Shown piece after piece: positions 31,560-43,534 of a DNA stretch of 62,500 nucleotides. How positions within the stretch are numbered: the stretch's first letter is position 1; every line of letters begins with the position of its first letter. The stretch lies in assembly GCA_902651635.1 (NCBI GenBank), contig CACRSC010000031.1:303355-365854 (forward strand), written 5' to 3'. The position numbers and the translations under genes were made by a program. The notes beneath the pieces are model-generated. The model was not told the origin of the DNA. It saw only the letters and a program-made list of their open reading frames with translations, and ran no database searches. This stretch comes from Mastigamoeba balamuthi (lineage: Eukaryota; Evosea; Mastigamoebida; Mastigamoebidae).

Positions 31560-33463
31560 TCAGTCTGCGTCCGCCTCCTTGTCGTCTTTGTCTTTATGGG
31601 GTTCCCTTAGGCGCCTCACGTGGACGATGCGGTCAATCCTGGCCAGTTGGCTCGCAGTCTCCAACGCCTTGCGCAGCACGGCCACCTTGAGGCACAGTGG
31701 CTCGACGATGCCGTGCTGCAGTGGATTGCCGATGGCGCAATCTGAGGCAGCCCCTCGCAGAAGCCACTCCTCCTCTGTTGGCATGACGAGGCCCGTGCAG
31801 TGCTCGCCCTGTGAGTGGCGAGCTCTCAGGAGTGCCAAGGCGGAGAAGACTGAAGACGGCCGGGGAGGCTGCCTGGCAGCGGTCGTCAGCAGCGAGGTGA
31901 CTACCGAGAGCATTGCGGCCTCGACGACTGCAGCTGCCTCGGTGGCGACTCCCTGCTTGGCGCGCACCGACTTGGAGGAGCTGCACATCGAGGCGACGCA
32001 GAGCTCCCACACGCCGCCGCCGGGAACGTAACGCGGGTCGAGCGACCACTTCCCGAGGCATCGCGCAGCTCTCCGAGCCGATAGCGCGTACTGCTTTGCG
32101 AGCGGCTCGGATGGCGCGCGGACAACAAGGGATTGTGTCCCGTCGATGGCGAGCTGTGTGACCGACTGCAGGGGCCCAGTGTGCAGCTCGCGGACCCACT
32201 TGGCCACCGCGCAGTGAGCACGCTCCCACGCGCCCATTTCGTCGTCCGCGAGCTCCGAGAGAGCCTGCGAGACGACCTCTGTCAGGGGCACGACGTGAGA
32301 CGCCTGCGCGATCATGTCGATGTCCTCTTCCAGGACGCACTGCGGTGGAGGTCCTGTGAGTTGCGGTCCCTCCTCGGTGGTCCTGCCGTCCTCGAACCTC
32401 GACTGCCAGCATCCCCAGCGCGAGGCACGCGGCCCTTGCGGCCTCAGGGATCGAGCAGGATGCGAGCACCATCCCGACGCCGCGGGCGTGGAGCACCTCC
32501 ACCGTGCGCCTCTGCACGGCCTCCGAGTGCTGCGCGGCCCTCTGCTGTTCGGCTGCGCTCCTGATTTCTGGCAGTGGGACTGTCAACGCTCGCCACGGCT
32601 CGCCTCGAGGCGCTCACCCACTGCGGCCGGAAGCGAGGCGGGCATCGCGCTTATCTCGCCGGTGAGGAGCACGAGCTTCACAGGGCCCTGCGTCAGCTTG
32701 GCCATGGCAGGGGAGGCGAGCGCCCTCTCGATGGCCACGCCCTCGAGGACCGCAGTCTCGCTCGACGCTGCCCCGGCCACGGGCACCACCGGCAGGCACC
32801 GGAGCCTCCTCGCGGCCTCCTCGCCGACAACCCTGCCGCCGGACCCCTCCGCGCACCTGAGCACGGCGTCGCGCAGCACGTCGCACGCGCCGCCTGCGGT
32901 CTGGTGAGTCCTCGCTGTTGTTGCGTTTGTTTGTTTTTTTCGGATTGGTGGGTTCGCGTTGGGGTTCGTTTCTACCTCCGAATTGCCCCCGCAGGTGCGT
33001 CTCGAGGACCATGCGAGCCGCCTCGCGCTCCTGGTCGGGGCCCTCGGGGGTGACAGCCTGGCGGGGCGAGGAGAGGGTGTCAGCTGGCCCGCAGCAGTGC
33101 GGGCGTGCGGGGCGCGCGCGCGATTGCCGAGCAGGCGTCGGAGACGATCGAGTCAACAAAGTCCCACCGGGGGGCTCTGCTGGGCCGCACTTGCCCCAGA
33201 GCGTCCACGGCGCCCGCCAGCGCCAGCGCCAGCGTCGCGGTCCCGTCGCCCCACGCGGCCGCGTGCGCCGACAGCGCGCGCAGCACGACGGTGGCCGCGG
33301 GGCGCCCGTCGCCGCCGAGCGCGTCCTGGAGCACGGAGCCCGCGTGCTTGGTGACGAGCGTGCGGCCAAACGAGCGGACCAGCGCTGGCCGCCCGCTGGG
33401 GCCCAGCAGCGTGCGGGCCACCGCGGCCGCGTCCTGGCAGACAGACACTACCTGGTCGAGCAT
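31560..33463 (-). CDS. Divergent group II (CCT/BBS6-like) chaperonin
   Basis: Five exons: 33463 to about 33146, 33057-32976, 32893-32618, 32579-32398, 32339-31560; total ~545 residues, the usual CCT length. Chaperonin landmarks are ARTLLGPSGRPALV near the start, AAAWGDGTATLALALAGAV (the ATP-site GDGT), TAVLEGVAIERAL, GVGMVLASCSIPEAARAACL in the apical domain, PGGGVWELCVA and the C-terminal IVEPLCLKVAVLRKALETAS. The sequence is far from any canonical CCT subunit and lacks the classic NDGAT after the first helix (VTKHAGSVL). MKKS/BBS-type chaperonins of the ciliary BBSome assembly pathway diverge in the same way; delta-tubulin nearby shows the organism is ciliated. The end of exon 1 is uncertain: GTCTCC at 33145 is a weak donor. 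Confidence 0.75.
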
Positions 33464-33891
33464 CGCAAGGCGACCCTCAAGAGAAAGTGAACCCGGCAAA
33501 GCAGCGCTGTGCGGGGGGGGATCTCCCGTTCCGTGACACACGAGGGGGAAAAAAAGGCGTTGGTTTCGGTTGTTGTTGTGAGGGTTTTTTCTTTTTTTGA
33601 ATGTGAGAACAGGTTCGCCGGGAAATTGCCTTCCGCCGCCCGGTGGGGAGACAAACAAGGGGATCAACTTGCAGGTGGGCTGGCACACGGGGCGGGCGTG
33701 GGGTCGGAGCAGGCGCGGGAGCTCGGGAAGAGGGCGGCGGTTTGCAGGGGGTGAAGCCACGGCCTCCACAGTGGATATTTTGAACCGCCATAGAGAAAAT
33801 ATCTTCTCCCCCGCGTCCCCTGCCTCTCCTAGCGCCCCCGCGCTGCTTCCTCTCCGACGCCCGGCCCCCGCCCAGCAAGCCGCCGCGCGAA
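33464..33891. other. Intergenic region
   Basis: About 430 nt separating the chaperonin start from the 3' end of RhoGDI, both on the minus strand. No supported gene. Confidence 0.5.
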
Positions 33892-34642
33892 TTACTCGTT
33901 CCACTCCTTGGCGATCTTGAGGATGTACTCAAAGTCGAGGTGGCAGGCGTCGTCGTCGTCGACAAACTGCGCGTGAGGTAGGGAGAGAGAGCGAGCGGTT
34001 AATTAAAAAACACCACCCAAAAAAACGCACAGTACAACCCCACCCACCAACACCCCTCTCACTAGCAAAGCGAAATTTTTAAAAGGGGAATATAAAGCCA
34101 GCCCATCCAGCTCTCCCCCCCAAGCGGGGGCCGCGCGCGCGCTCGCGTACCCTCATCCTGGACTTGTACTCGCCGCGCATCAGCATGCCGGTGGGGGCCT
34201 CGTTCCAGTCGAGGCGCGGGATCTCGAGCGACTGGAACTCGTTCTTGGGCGGGTACGTGCCGAGCATCTCCTCGTCCTTGGCGACGGTCTTGCCCATCTT
34301 GCTCACGTTGTTGAGGATCTTGAGCCCGAGCACGACGTTGTGCTGCACGCGGAACGACACGCGGATCTTGAACTCGGTGCCCTCCTTGACGACGAGCGGC
34401 GTCTTCTTGGCGTTCTTGACGTCGTCCTCGGTCGCGAACTTGAGCACGAGCGGGTCGTGGTCCTTGAAGATGATCGCGAACTCGTTGATCACCACGCGGC
34501 GCGGGTCGTCCTTGGGCGCCACGTAGTTGGGGTCGATGCCCAGGCTCTTGAGGTACGCCACCATCGCGGGGTCGTTCTTCTCCTTCTCAAACTGCTGCGT
34601 CAGGTTCACCTCGGGCGGCGCATTCTTCGACGACTCGGCCAT
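33892..34642 (-). CDS. RhoGDI: Rho GDP-dissociation inhibitor
   Basis: Exons 34642-34151 and 33966-33892 (184-nt GT-AG intron) give 188 residues. The protein extracts prenylated Rho GTPases from membranes and keeps them GDP-bound. The fold is recognised from VVINEFAIIFKDHDPLVL, TPLVVKEGTEFKIRVSF, VQHNVVLGLKILN, MGTYPP-type segment (EEMLGTYPPKNEFQSLE), PTGMLMRGEYKSRM and, after splicing, FVDDDDACHLDFEYILKIAKEW, matching the family ending. The N-terminal regulatory arm is short (~40 residues). The likely partner, a Rho GTPase with CTVQ tail, is encoded at 22459. Confidence 0.95.
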
Positions 34643-34982
34643 TTGGGTTTGTGTTTTTTTCCTACCGGCTTTTAATTAACAGCGGAGGGGCCTCCTTAGA
34701 AAAAAGTGTGTGGTGTGAAGGATCAGCGCGCTGACGTGGCCACGTCACGATCCCGAGTCCCGGCCCGGGCGCCGCCACTTCGCCCGGGGTGCCAGTGCGC
34801 GCCGAATGGCACCTCCCCGCGGAACCCTTGCCCCGCGGGGCCGGGAACTGCCAGATACCACAATCGCACCACACGAAATATCTCGTTAACAAGAGGAGAG
34901 GTTTACAAAAGCCAAAGGGGAAGCCGCCCAACCAATCGGACCCACCGCAGGCAGCCGCCCTTCTGTGCAGCGGCCGCGACAC
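34643..34982. promoter_or_regulatory. Divergent promoter region of RhoGDI and the UBR4-type gene
   Basis: About 340 nt lie between two outward-facing start codons. It presumably holds both promoters. No TATA box at a convincing spacing was identified. Confidence 0.4.
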
Positions 34983-37900
34983 ATGTCGGAGAAGAAGGAG
35001 AAGATATCGACGGGCGACCTGCTCAAGCTCGCCACGCAGTCCGTGTCTGCCCGCCTCTTCCCTGCGCCCTCAGTCTCTCTCTCTCTTCGGGCCCCGCTCC
35101 CTGCGGCCCCTCCCCTTCTGCTGACCGCCTCTCTCGTGGCAGGGAGGGCGTGAGGGTCAACCGCAAGATCGTGGCAGCGGGGCTGCTGTACGGCAAGGAG
35201 TGCCGCGCGTCGTTCGACTCGATGCGCAAGAGCGTGCAGGGAATGCTGTCGGCCCGCCGCGAGCTCGTGCAGTACCTCGAGCACCACCAGCGCACCCAGT
35301 CGAGGTCCGCCCGGGGGGCCCTGTCCCTCCGCCACTGCGCGCCCCGTCCTCACCAGCCCGCAGCGACGAGGGGCCGGCGGCCGAGGAGGCGTCTGCGAGC
35401 GAGGAGGGGCCGCTGCTGCAGCCGCTGCCCGAGCAGGCGCAGTCGCAGTGCTTCGGGTGCGCGAGGGAGTTCGTGGGGCTGACGATGAACCTGCTCGAGT
35501 CGATGGCGGCGCGCGAGGCCAGCCGCGAGGCCCTCGTGCGCGCGGGGCTGCTGCAGGAGCTCGTGGCGCGCAACATCCGCAGGGGCGCGGGCCCCAGCCG
35601 CGTCTCTGCGCGCAAGGTCGTCTGCGCGCTGGTCAGGGGGTCGCCTGCGGCCACGCGGGTCGTCAACGAGGCGCTGAGGGAGCGCCTGGACCTCGCGCTG
35701 GACCACCACGAGGAGCTCGACGTCGGGGCCCTCGTCAGGGACGACATCGAGATGCTCGCGGACGCCTGCGCGCTCGACGACGGCAAGGCCTGGGAGCTCC
35801 GCATCGCATTCGTCTTCAGCCTGCTCCGCAAGAGGCACGCAGCTCGATGCCAATGCCACCCACCATCGCTGCTCTGCTCACGCGCCCGCACGCACGCGCT
35901 GCTCGCAGCACCGAGATCGGCAAGATCTCGCCCGCGGTGTGCGAGAAGGTCGTCCTGCCCTGCCTCAAGATCCTGTCCGACGCGCTGCAGCAGCCGAACA
36001 ACAGCACCGCAGCCTCCACCGCCTCGCTGCGCCGCCGCGCCGAGGTGCTCCTTGGGCCCCTGCCACAGGCGGACGCACCGAGCGCTAGCGAGAGCGCTGA
36101 TCCCCAGGAGAGCGAGGACCCGCACGAGGCGTTCCTGGCTGAGAAGTACGGAAGGCGCTGGATTGCCAAGTGGCGCGCTGCCAAGGGCGCGGTCGCGAGG
36201 CCGCCGCTGCTCGAGCTGGTCGTGGCCCCGTCGGGGGCTCCGGAGGGCGCGCTCGTCGACCTCATGCTGTGCCCCTCGTCCTCGTCGATCCGCGCGCAGG
36301 CCACCACGCTGATGCGCACGGTCACGACGCTGCTGCCGCACTTGGCCCCCCGCGTGCTTGACGGCCTTGTGGCAACGCTGCCAACGGCGCTGCAGGCTCC
36401 CGGGGAGATGGTCATGAACTTCTTCTCGCTGCTCCAGGAGCTGCTCGCGCCGCGCCACCGCCGCGTGCGCCTTGCTGGCCGCGGGTTCATGCAGCACCTG
36501 TGCGAGACGCTGTCGCGCGAGTCGAGGCGTATCGAGTCGCTCGAGGTCTCGTTCACCGCAGACATCACGCAGGGCACAATCGCCCGCACGCTCGCGCAGC
36601 TGCTGCAGTCGTTCGTGGACGTGCCCGATCTGCGCCAGAGGTTCCTCGACGCCGGGCTGCTGGGCTCTGCGCTGCGCTCCTTCCTGACGCTGCGCGGCCT
36701 CATTGTCCAGAAGACCAAGCTCACCGACGACGCTGCTCAGATCCTGCTCGGCGTCCTGTCGGCGTTCCGCGAGCCGTCCTCGGCGCCAGCACTCGTGCGT
36801 GCGTGCGCCGAGGTCCTCTCGGACTCCTGCTCTGCGAGGGCTGCGACGTTTGCCCTGGAGCAGCTGCGCGACATCGTGGCGCCCCCGAAGAAGGAGCAGG
36901 AGTACGAGCTGCAGCTTGTCAAGGCGTCGACGCAGGAGGAGTTCATCCGCGGGTCCATGACGAAGAACCCGTACTCGACCAGCGACCTCGGGGGCCCGCT
37001 CATGAGGCACGTCAAGAACCGCATTTGCGAGACGCTCGACCTGCGCGGCCTTTTGGACGACGACAACGGTATGGAGCTTCTTGTCAACAACCAGATCATC
37101 AAACTCGACCTTCCGATCAAGTGCGTGGGGACCAGACCAGACCTATTGTTGTGAGCTGTTTCTCATCCCATTTTGTCGACACTTCCAGGCAAGTGTACGA
37201 GCAAGTGTGGAGGTCGAACCAGGGCGAGGGCAAGCCCAAGGCCAAGGCCAAGGGATCGCCCATGAAGGTCGTGTACAGGCTGCAGGGCCTCGACGGCGAG
37301 GCCACCGAGCCCATCATCGACTCGCTGCGCGAGGAGAAGCCCGAGGAGCGCGACCCCGAGGAGGAGTACGCAGCGGCCGCCGTCCTTGTGCAGACGGGCG
37401 CCGTGGAGGCTGTCCTGGCTACGCTGGGGCGCTCGAGCCTCGTGCACTACGCCCGCGACCGCGAGGTCATCCAGCTGTGCCTCCTCCTGCTGCTGCACTG
37501 CGCGAAGATCGCCGTCGGCCGCGAGCGCCTTGAGGCCGCGCGGGCGCTCGACCTCGCGGTCAACAAGCTGCTGCAGGCGCTGTCGCTGTGCAAGGACGGC
37601 AAGGACTCGTGCGCGGACGCCATCCAGCCGCTGCTCGCGTTCATCGAGCCGCTCGCCGAGAGCGCGAGTGCGGCCGCAGCAGGAGCACCGCAGACACCGG
37701 CGCAGAGCAGCACGAACGTTCAGCGCAACGTGGCGAGGATCGAGGAGCTTCTGGGCGTGCTGTGGTCCGACACTGTCCGCAGCACCCCGACGATCACGCA
37801 GAGCATCGCAAAGGTCCTTCCGCTGCTGACCTTTGGTGACGAGCGCCTATCCCAGCCGCTCGTCCGCTTCTTCCTCGAGCGCGTGTGCGGCCGCCTCGCC

Positions 37901-39936
37901 GAGGTCGACTCCCCGTCGGCTGCCGACTCGTCGTCGTCGTCGTACGCGCTGCAGTGCCTCGAGAGCATCGCCTCGTTCATCCCGATGAACGAGGCGGGGC
38001 ACCACCTGCGCTCTCTGCTGCTCGCCCGCGGGGTCACGACGGCCGTCGTGGAGCACCTGAGGGCCCGGAACAAGGCCGGCGAGCTCGGGTCCAAGTCGGT
38101 GACGCCGTGCCTGCGGGCGCTCACTGGCCTCGCCAAGGGCCACGCCGCGGTGCAGGACGCGATGCTGGCATCGGGGTTTGTGGGCGTGCTGCACGAGATC
38201 GAGCAGGTGCACCCGACGCAGACGGAGCTCGTGGGCCTGCTCGCGGAGAACCTGCTGGACAGCCTCGTGAGTAGATTGCCACCGCCGTCGTTGTCATTCC
38301 CCCCTCAATCCCCGAATTTCCCTTTTCTGTTCCTCGTCCTCCCTCTCCTCTCCTCCCCCTCCTCTCAACGGGCCCTCATCCTCGACCCTGCGGGGGGACT
38401 GCTGTGGGGGCGCGCGGGGCGCCGCGTGCTTCAAGGGCGGGCGTTTCTTATGGCGGTGTGGGGTTGGTTGGTGTGTTCGAGGGCAACAACGGGAGCGTTT
38501 TCTTTCGATGCCAGGGGTTACCAAATGAGGCGGGGGGTGAGCTCACCATCTGCATGCGAAACCAGAAGGACAGCCCCGACGCGCAGCGCGAGGTCGAGGC
38601 CCTGCGCAAGGCCGCGAGGGACGCGAAGCTGAAGCTGGCCCAGCAGCGCCGCGCGCAGATCCTGTCGGAGATGGGCCTGCGGAGCACGGGCAGCGGCATC
38701 GTGGTCGCCGCGCGCCCCGGCAGCATCGAGGACATCGCCGAGGAGCGCGGCCTGGTCTGCGTCGTCTGCCAGGAGGGCCACACGCTGCGCCCCGCCGACG
38801 CGCTGGGCGTGTACGTCTGCTCGCGCCCGGGCCCCGCCATCGGCTACGCGACGTCGACGCTGTTCAACGTCATACACTTCACGTGCCACGACGACGCCAC
38901 GCGGGCCGAGCGCCGCAAGAAGCAGCCCAAGGAGGAGTGGGAGGCCGCGGCTGTGCGCAACCAGATGGTCCGCTGCAACGGCCTTTTCCCCGTCCTGGGC
39001 CCCGCCGCGGGCGACGAGCAGTACTCGGCGGCCGTCGAGCGCTACTGGGCGCAGCTCGCGAGCTCCGTGCGCAGGGCCGACGCCAACCGCCTCCGCCTGC
39101 TGCTCCACGACCTCGCCGGCCTTCTCTGCCGCGTGGCCGCCGCGCAGGGATCGTCGTCGGCCTCTGGGGGATCGGCCCCCGCGGACCACCGCGCGCCCTC
39201 GTCGTCCTCGTCTTCGTCTTCTTCGTCGGGCGAGGCCGGGGTCCGCGAGAGCAACGTGAAGCTCGCGGCCTTCATGGTCCAGATGGCGCTCAGCATGGCG
39301 CAGTGGGCCGCCTCGTCCGCGGGCGCCGGCGGCAAGCGCGACAAGCACGGCCCGTACGACGCGGAGAAGGCGTTTGCTGCGTTCGCCTCGCAGCCCGCCA
39401 GCGAGTGGACGTCTGCGGGCTCCTCCTCTACCGACGACGCGGTCTACCACGCGGCCCTCGCGCTCGCGCTCTGCCCGGCGGGCCCCGCGTGGGCCGAGGC
39501 GCGCTCGGCCCTGGCGCGCCGGGTGGTGGCCCGCGGGGTGGCCACGCTGGCCGGCAGCCGCGGCCAGGCGTCCGGCGGCAGCAAAGGGCAGGAGATCGCG
39601 GGGTCGTGCAGGACGGGGCTGCTCGTGCTGTGCCTCGCGGACAGGCTCAGAGGGGCGCTGTGGCAGGCGTCGAGGGTCGCGGGAGGCCAGACGTGGCCCG
39701 AGTGGCGTGTCGGGGCCCGGGAGGCGTTGAGGGACTCGAAGGCTGTCGCGGAGAGCGCCGAGAAGGCCCTGGCAGCGTTTGACGAGGAGACTGCGCAGTA
39801 CGAAGAGCTCAGCGAGTTTCTGGACGAGCTCGGGATGCTCGGGGAGGCAGCGGCGGGTGGCGGCAGCGAGCAATGGGCGTTGTCGCTCGTTGGCGGTGTG
39901 GGAGACGCTGGCGATGCGGGGCCGAAGCAGACATGA
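34983..39936 (+). CDS. UBR4-type E3 ubiquitin ligase, C-terminal module only
   Basis: Six exons (34983-35038, 35143-35304, 35364-35834, 35909-37120, 37189-38266, 38515-39936) give 1466 residues. The whole protein matches the C-terminal E3 region of UBR4/BIG/Pushover: MTKNPYSTSDLGGPLMRHVKNRI, DNGMELLVNN, VYEQVW, VVYRLQGLDGEATEP, then the hemi-RING zinc module LVCVVCQEGHTLRPADALGV, HFTCHDDATRAERR and VRCNGLFPVLGP. Animal and plant homologues exceed 4500 residues and carry a UBR box and a beta-propeller upstream; here the start is an ordinary ATG right after RhoGDI's divergent promoter, so those parts are absent or encoded elsewhere. Intron 35835-35908 is GC-AG (donor GCACGC); there is no GT that fits the frame. 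Confidence 0.9.
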
Positions 39937-40209
39937 GGAAAAACCCCGTAACAGCGCAGGGAATCTTCGCAGGTTTCCCGCCAATTTCTCAGAACCACGG
40001 CGCCAACTCGAGAGAATCTGCGTCCAACACACACGGAATCTCACCTCCTGACGTAACGCCCGTGACGATGCAACAACCGGGGTTTTCCTCGCTGCCTCGA
40101 AGGCCTTCTTTTTTTATTTCATTGGTTGTTGTCTCACAAACAACAGAGAAACCCCTCCCAGCCAACCCAACCCGCCCAAGCAGCCCCACTGCTCGCACAC
40201 CCCCGCCCC
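39937..40209. other. Short intergenic region
   Basis: About 270 nt between two co-oriented genes; nothing specific is seen. Confidence 0.4.
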
Positions 40210-43170
40210 ATGTCCTTCGCGGAGCCCCTCTACCTCGCCTCGATCTTCTCGATCGTCGGCGTCGCGCTCTACTACACCCTCTGGCTCGCCAAATGGGTCA
40301 TGGCCAAGGCACGCACCCAGAACAGCCCCCCCCCCCNNNNNNNNNNNNNNCTCGCACTGGGCCCCCCCTACTTGCTTTTCCTCGACAATTATCCGCCCCC
40401 TCCGTCGCGAAACGGCGCTTCTACAACCACATACGCTCCGAGGGGCGCGCCCCAGGGCGGCCCGCGCGGGGGCAGGCCTGCGCCGCGGTGGGATAGGGGG
40501 GAGCGCGTGTGTGATCGATCTGTGAGCGGTGTGCTTTTGTTTTTCTTGTTTTCCGGTGCTCCGTAGCGTTGGGATCCCTCGCGTCGTTTGATCGCAAAAA
40601 ATGCGCGCCGTCGGTGCCCCGGTGATAGCTCCGGGGCCCCCGGGCGATCCCCCCGCACGCGCGGGGCCCGCCCCGGTGGCGGCGCCCGCGGGCCACGCCG
40701 GCCAGGCAGCGAGGAAAATAACATTTCCCCAACTGTGTTGGCTCCCAATAAACCGACAACAAACCAAAACACACCCACCCAATTCCTCCGCCCCCTCTCT
40801 TTCCGCGGCGCGTTCTCTCTGCGCGTTCTCCGCGCAGCTCGGAATAAAATAATTCCGCACCGGCGAGGGAGAGGGGACCGGGGGGACCCAGTAAGGGGAC
40901 ACGTGGACCCGATAACCCCCTAACCGACTCTCCCCACCGCGCAGGATGAAGGCAACGAGGCGATGAAGGCGGTGGCGCTGGCCATCCGCGAGGGCGCGGA
41001 CTCGTTCCTCAACGTGCAGTACCACACGGTCGCCTACTTCGCGCTGGGCTGCGCCGGCCTGATCTTCCTGATCTACCTGGTCCTGCGCGACGGCAACTCC
41101 AACGACCTGCCCATCGGCAACTTCGCGATGGCCTGCGTCACGGTGACGGCGTTCCTGCTGGGCGCGCTGTGCTCGGGCTTCTCGGGCTGGGCGGGCATGT
41201 GGATCTCGGTGCGCTCCAACGTCCGCGCGTCGGCCGCCGCCCACAGGAGCTCGGACGAGGCCATCAAGACGTGCCTCCGCGGCGGCGCCTTCTCGGGCAT
41301 GCTCATCGTCTCGCTCTCGCTCTTCGGCGTCAGCTCGATGTACTCGCTCGTCCGCATCATCTTCCCCTTCGTCCCCATGGAGAAGGCCCCGCTGGTCATT
41401 GTCGGCTACGGCTTCGGCGCCTCGTTCGTCGCCCTCTTCGCGCAGCTCGGCGGCGGGATCTACACCAAGGCGGCCGACGTGGGCGCGGACATCGTCGGCA
41501 AGGTCGAGGCCGGCATCCCCGAGGACGACCCGCGCAACCCGGCCGTGGTCGCGGACCTCGTCGGCGACAACGTCGGCGACTGCGCAGGCCGTGGCGCCGA
41601 CCTGTTCGAGTCGACGGCCGCAGAGAACATCGGAGCTATGATCCTGGGCGCCTCGGTCGTCAACTCGTGCCCCAGCATCGGCTCGGCCGCGGGCTTCGTG
41701 CTCTTCCCGCTGGTCTGCCGTGCGCTGGGCATGATCGCCACGATGTTCGGCATCCTCGCCGTCTACTCCAAGACGCCCGAGGGCGGCAGGACCAACGCGG
41801 CGGCCGAGGCCGCGACGAAGCTGCTCGGAGCCGAGGAGGGCAAGGGCGCCGTCGAGCACCCCTCGGACGAGGACCCCATGAAGTCGCTGAACCGCGCGTA
41901 CTTCCTGACGCTGGCCGTCAGCGCCGTGCTGCTGACGATCATCTCGGCCATCTCGCTGCACTCGCCCGCGCACCCGCAGTGCTGGTGGCACTTCGCCTTC
42001 TGCGGCCTGACCGGCATCAGCCTGTCGCTCGCCTTCGTCTTCATCACTGAGTACTACACCGACTGCGAGTACGCGCCTGTCATCAGCATCGCCAACGCCT
42101 CGAAGCAGGGCCACGGCACCAACATCATCGCCGGGCTCGCCGTCGGCATGATGTCCACGGGCCTCCCGACCATCTGCATCGCGGCGGCCCTGCTCACGTC
42201 GTACTGGCTCGGCAGCACCTCGGGCCTCGAGGACCCCACCACGGCCGGCATCTACGGCACGGCCGTCGCCACCATGGGCATGCTGATCTCGGTCGGCTTC
42301 ATCCTCGCCATGGACACGTTCGGCCCCATCTCGGACAACGCCGGAGGCATCGCCGAGATGTCGCACTGCAGCCCCGAGGTCCGCGTCCGCGTCGACCGCC
42401 TCGACGCTGTCGGCAACACGACCAAGGCCCTGACCAAGGGCTACGCCGTCGGCAGCGCCGCCCTGGCGACCTTCCTGCTGTTCAGCGCCTTCCTCGACAA
42501 CATCGAGCTCTACACCAACGACCCCACGGTCAAGATCATCAACTTCGCCGTCCCCGAGATCTTCGTCGGCGGACTCGTCGGTGTCGCGCTGGTCTTCTTC
42601 TTCTCGGCCATGGCCATCGACGCTGTCGGCAAGACCGCCCAGCTCATCGTCATTGAGGTCCGCCGCCAGTTCCGCGAGCACCCGGGGATCATGAACGGCT
42701 CGGAGAAGCCCGACTACGCGCAGTGCGTCGGCATCGTCACCAAGGGCGCGCTCCGCGCCATGGTCCCGCCGTGCTCTGTCGTGCTCGGCGTCCCGATCAC
42801 GACCGGCCTGTTCTTCCGCATCGTCGGCGCCATCACCAGCCGCCCGAACCTCGGCGCCCAGGCCCTGGCCTCGCTGCTCATGACCGCCACGATCGGCGGT
42901 GTCCTGGTAGGCCTGTTCCTGAACAACGCCGGTGGCGCATGGGACAACGCCAAGAAGCTCATCGAGAGCGACCCCTCGTACGGAGGCAAGGGCAGCGAGA
43001 CGCACAAGGCCGCCGTCACTGGCGACACTGTCGGCGACCCCTGCAAGGACACTGCGGGCCCCAGCCTGCACGTCCTCGTCAAGCTCATCAGCACGATCAC
43101 TCTGGTGCTGTACCCGCTGTTCGCCTCGGCGGCGCCGGCCAGCCCGATCCCCACGTCTGAGGTCGCGTGA
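40210..43170 (+). CDS. Membrane-bound proton-translocating pyrophosphatase, K+-independent type
   Basis: Exons 40210-40308 and 40945-43170 give 774 residues with about 16 membrane helices. The enzyme hydrolyses pyrophosphate to pump protons into vacuole-like or acidocalcisome compartments. Catalytic motifs: [36 protein letters not shown] (the [10 protein letters not shown] form is typical of the plant type II AVP2 group), [16 protein letters not shown], and [14 protein letters not shown]. In [14 protein letters not shown] a Lys and a Thr replace the two Ala of K+-dependent enzymes, predicting K+ independence. The single intron is 636 nt, long for this genome, starts with GCACGC (GC-AG), and contains the assembly gap at 40337-40350. 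Exon 1 encodes the first helix; splicing makes [15 protein letters not shown]. Confidence 0.95.
40337..40350. other. Assembly gap (14 N)
   Basis: Fourteen unresolved bases next to a C-run inside the pyrophosphatase intron. The true length may differ; coding sequence is not affected. Confidence 0.99.
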
Positions 43171-43534
43171 AGGCGCTGACATCTTGGTGTACCACGACGG
43201 AGGGGCACACAGGCCTCCCTGGCCAGCTCTGTTGTAAAGTGTTCCTCTCCTTTTCGGTTGTGAGCTTTTCCCCTTGTGCTGTCGTTTCCTCTTAACAAAG
43301 GAGAAATTGACTGACTTAGAGCAAGCCTGTGCTGTCTCATGTACTCCAAACTCCATTGCTTTGGATCAGAGCACTTTGTCGAACCACTTGGGGCGTAGTA
43401 AAGGGAGAAACAGCAAATTCTGTGTGCTTTGTTATGAAGTTGAGTTGCGCACAGCCACTACAAGTGAACGAAGAGCCCGCAAACAGATGATGGACAACAC
43501 AGCACTACTCCGTTGAGTCAATCTGATGTGATGA
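43171..43534. other. Convergent intergenic region
   Basis: About 360 nt between the stops of the pyrophosphatase and the TMEM245-like gene. No further gene is supported. Confidence 0.5.

Noticed and set aside
38518-40044. 508-codon minus-strand frame over the last UBR4 exon
   Set aside because: Antisense shadow of the hemi-RING exon; Arg/Ala/Gly-rich with no recognisable motif.
40114-43356. 1080-codon minus-strand frame opposite H+-PPase
   Set aside because: Repetitive Arg/Asp/Gly composition is the antisense of a GC-biased conserved gene, and it crosses the N gap. It is not a gene.
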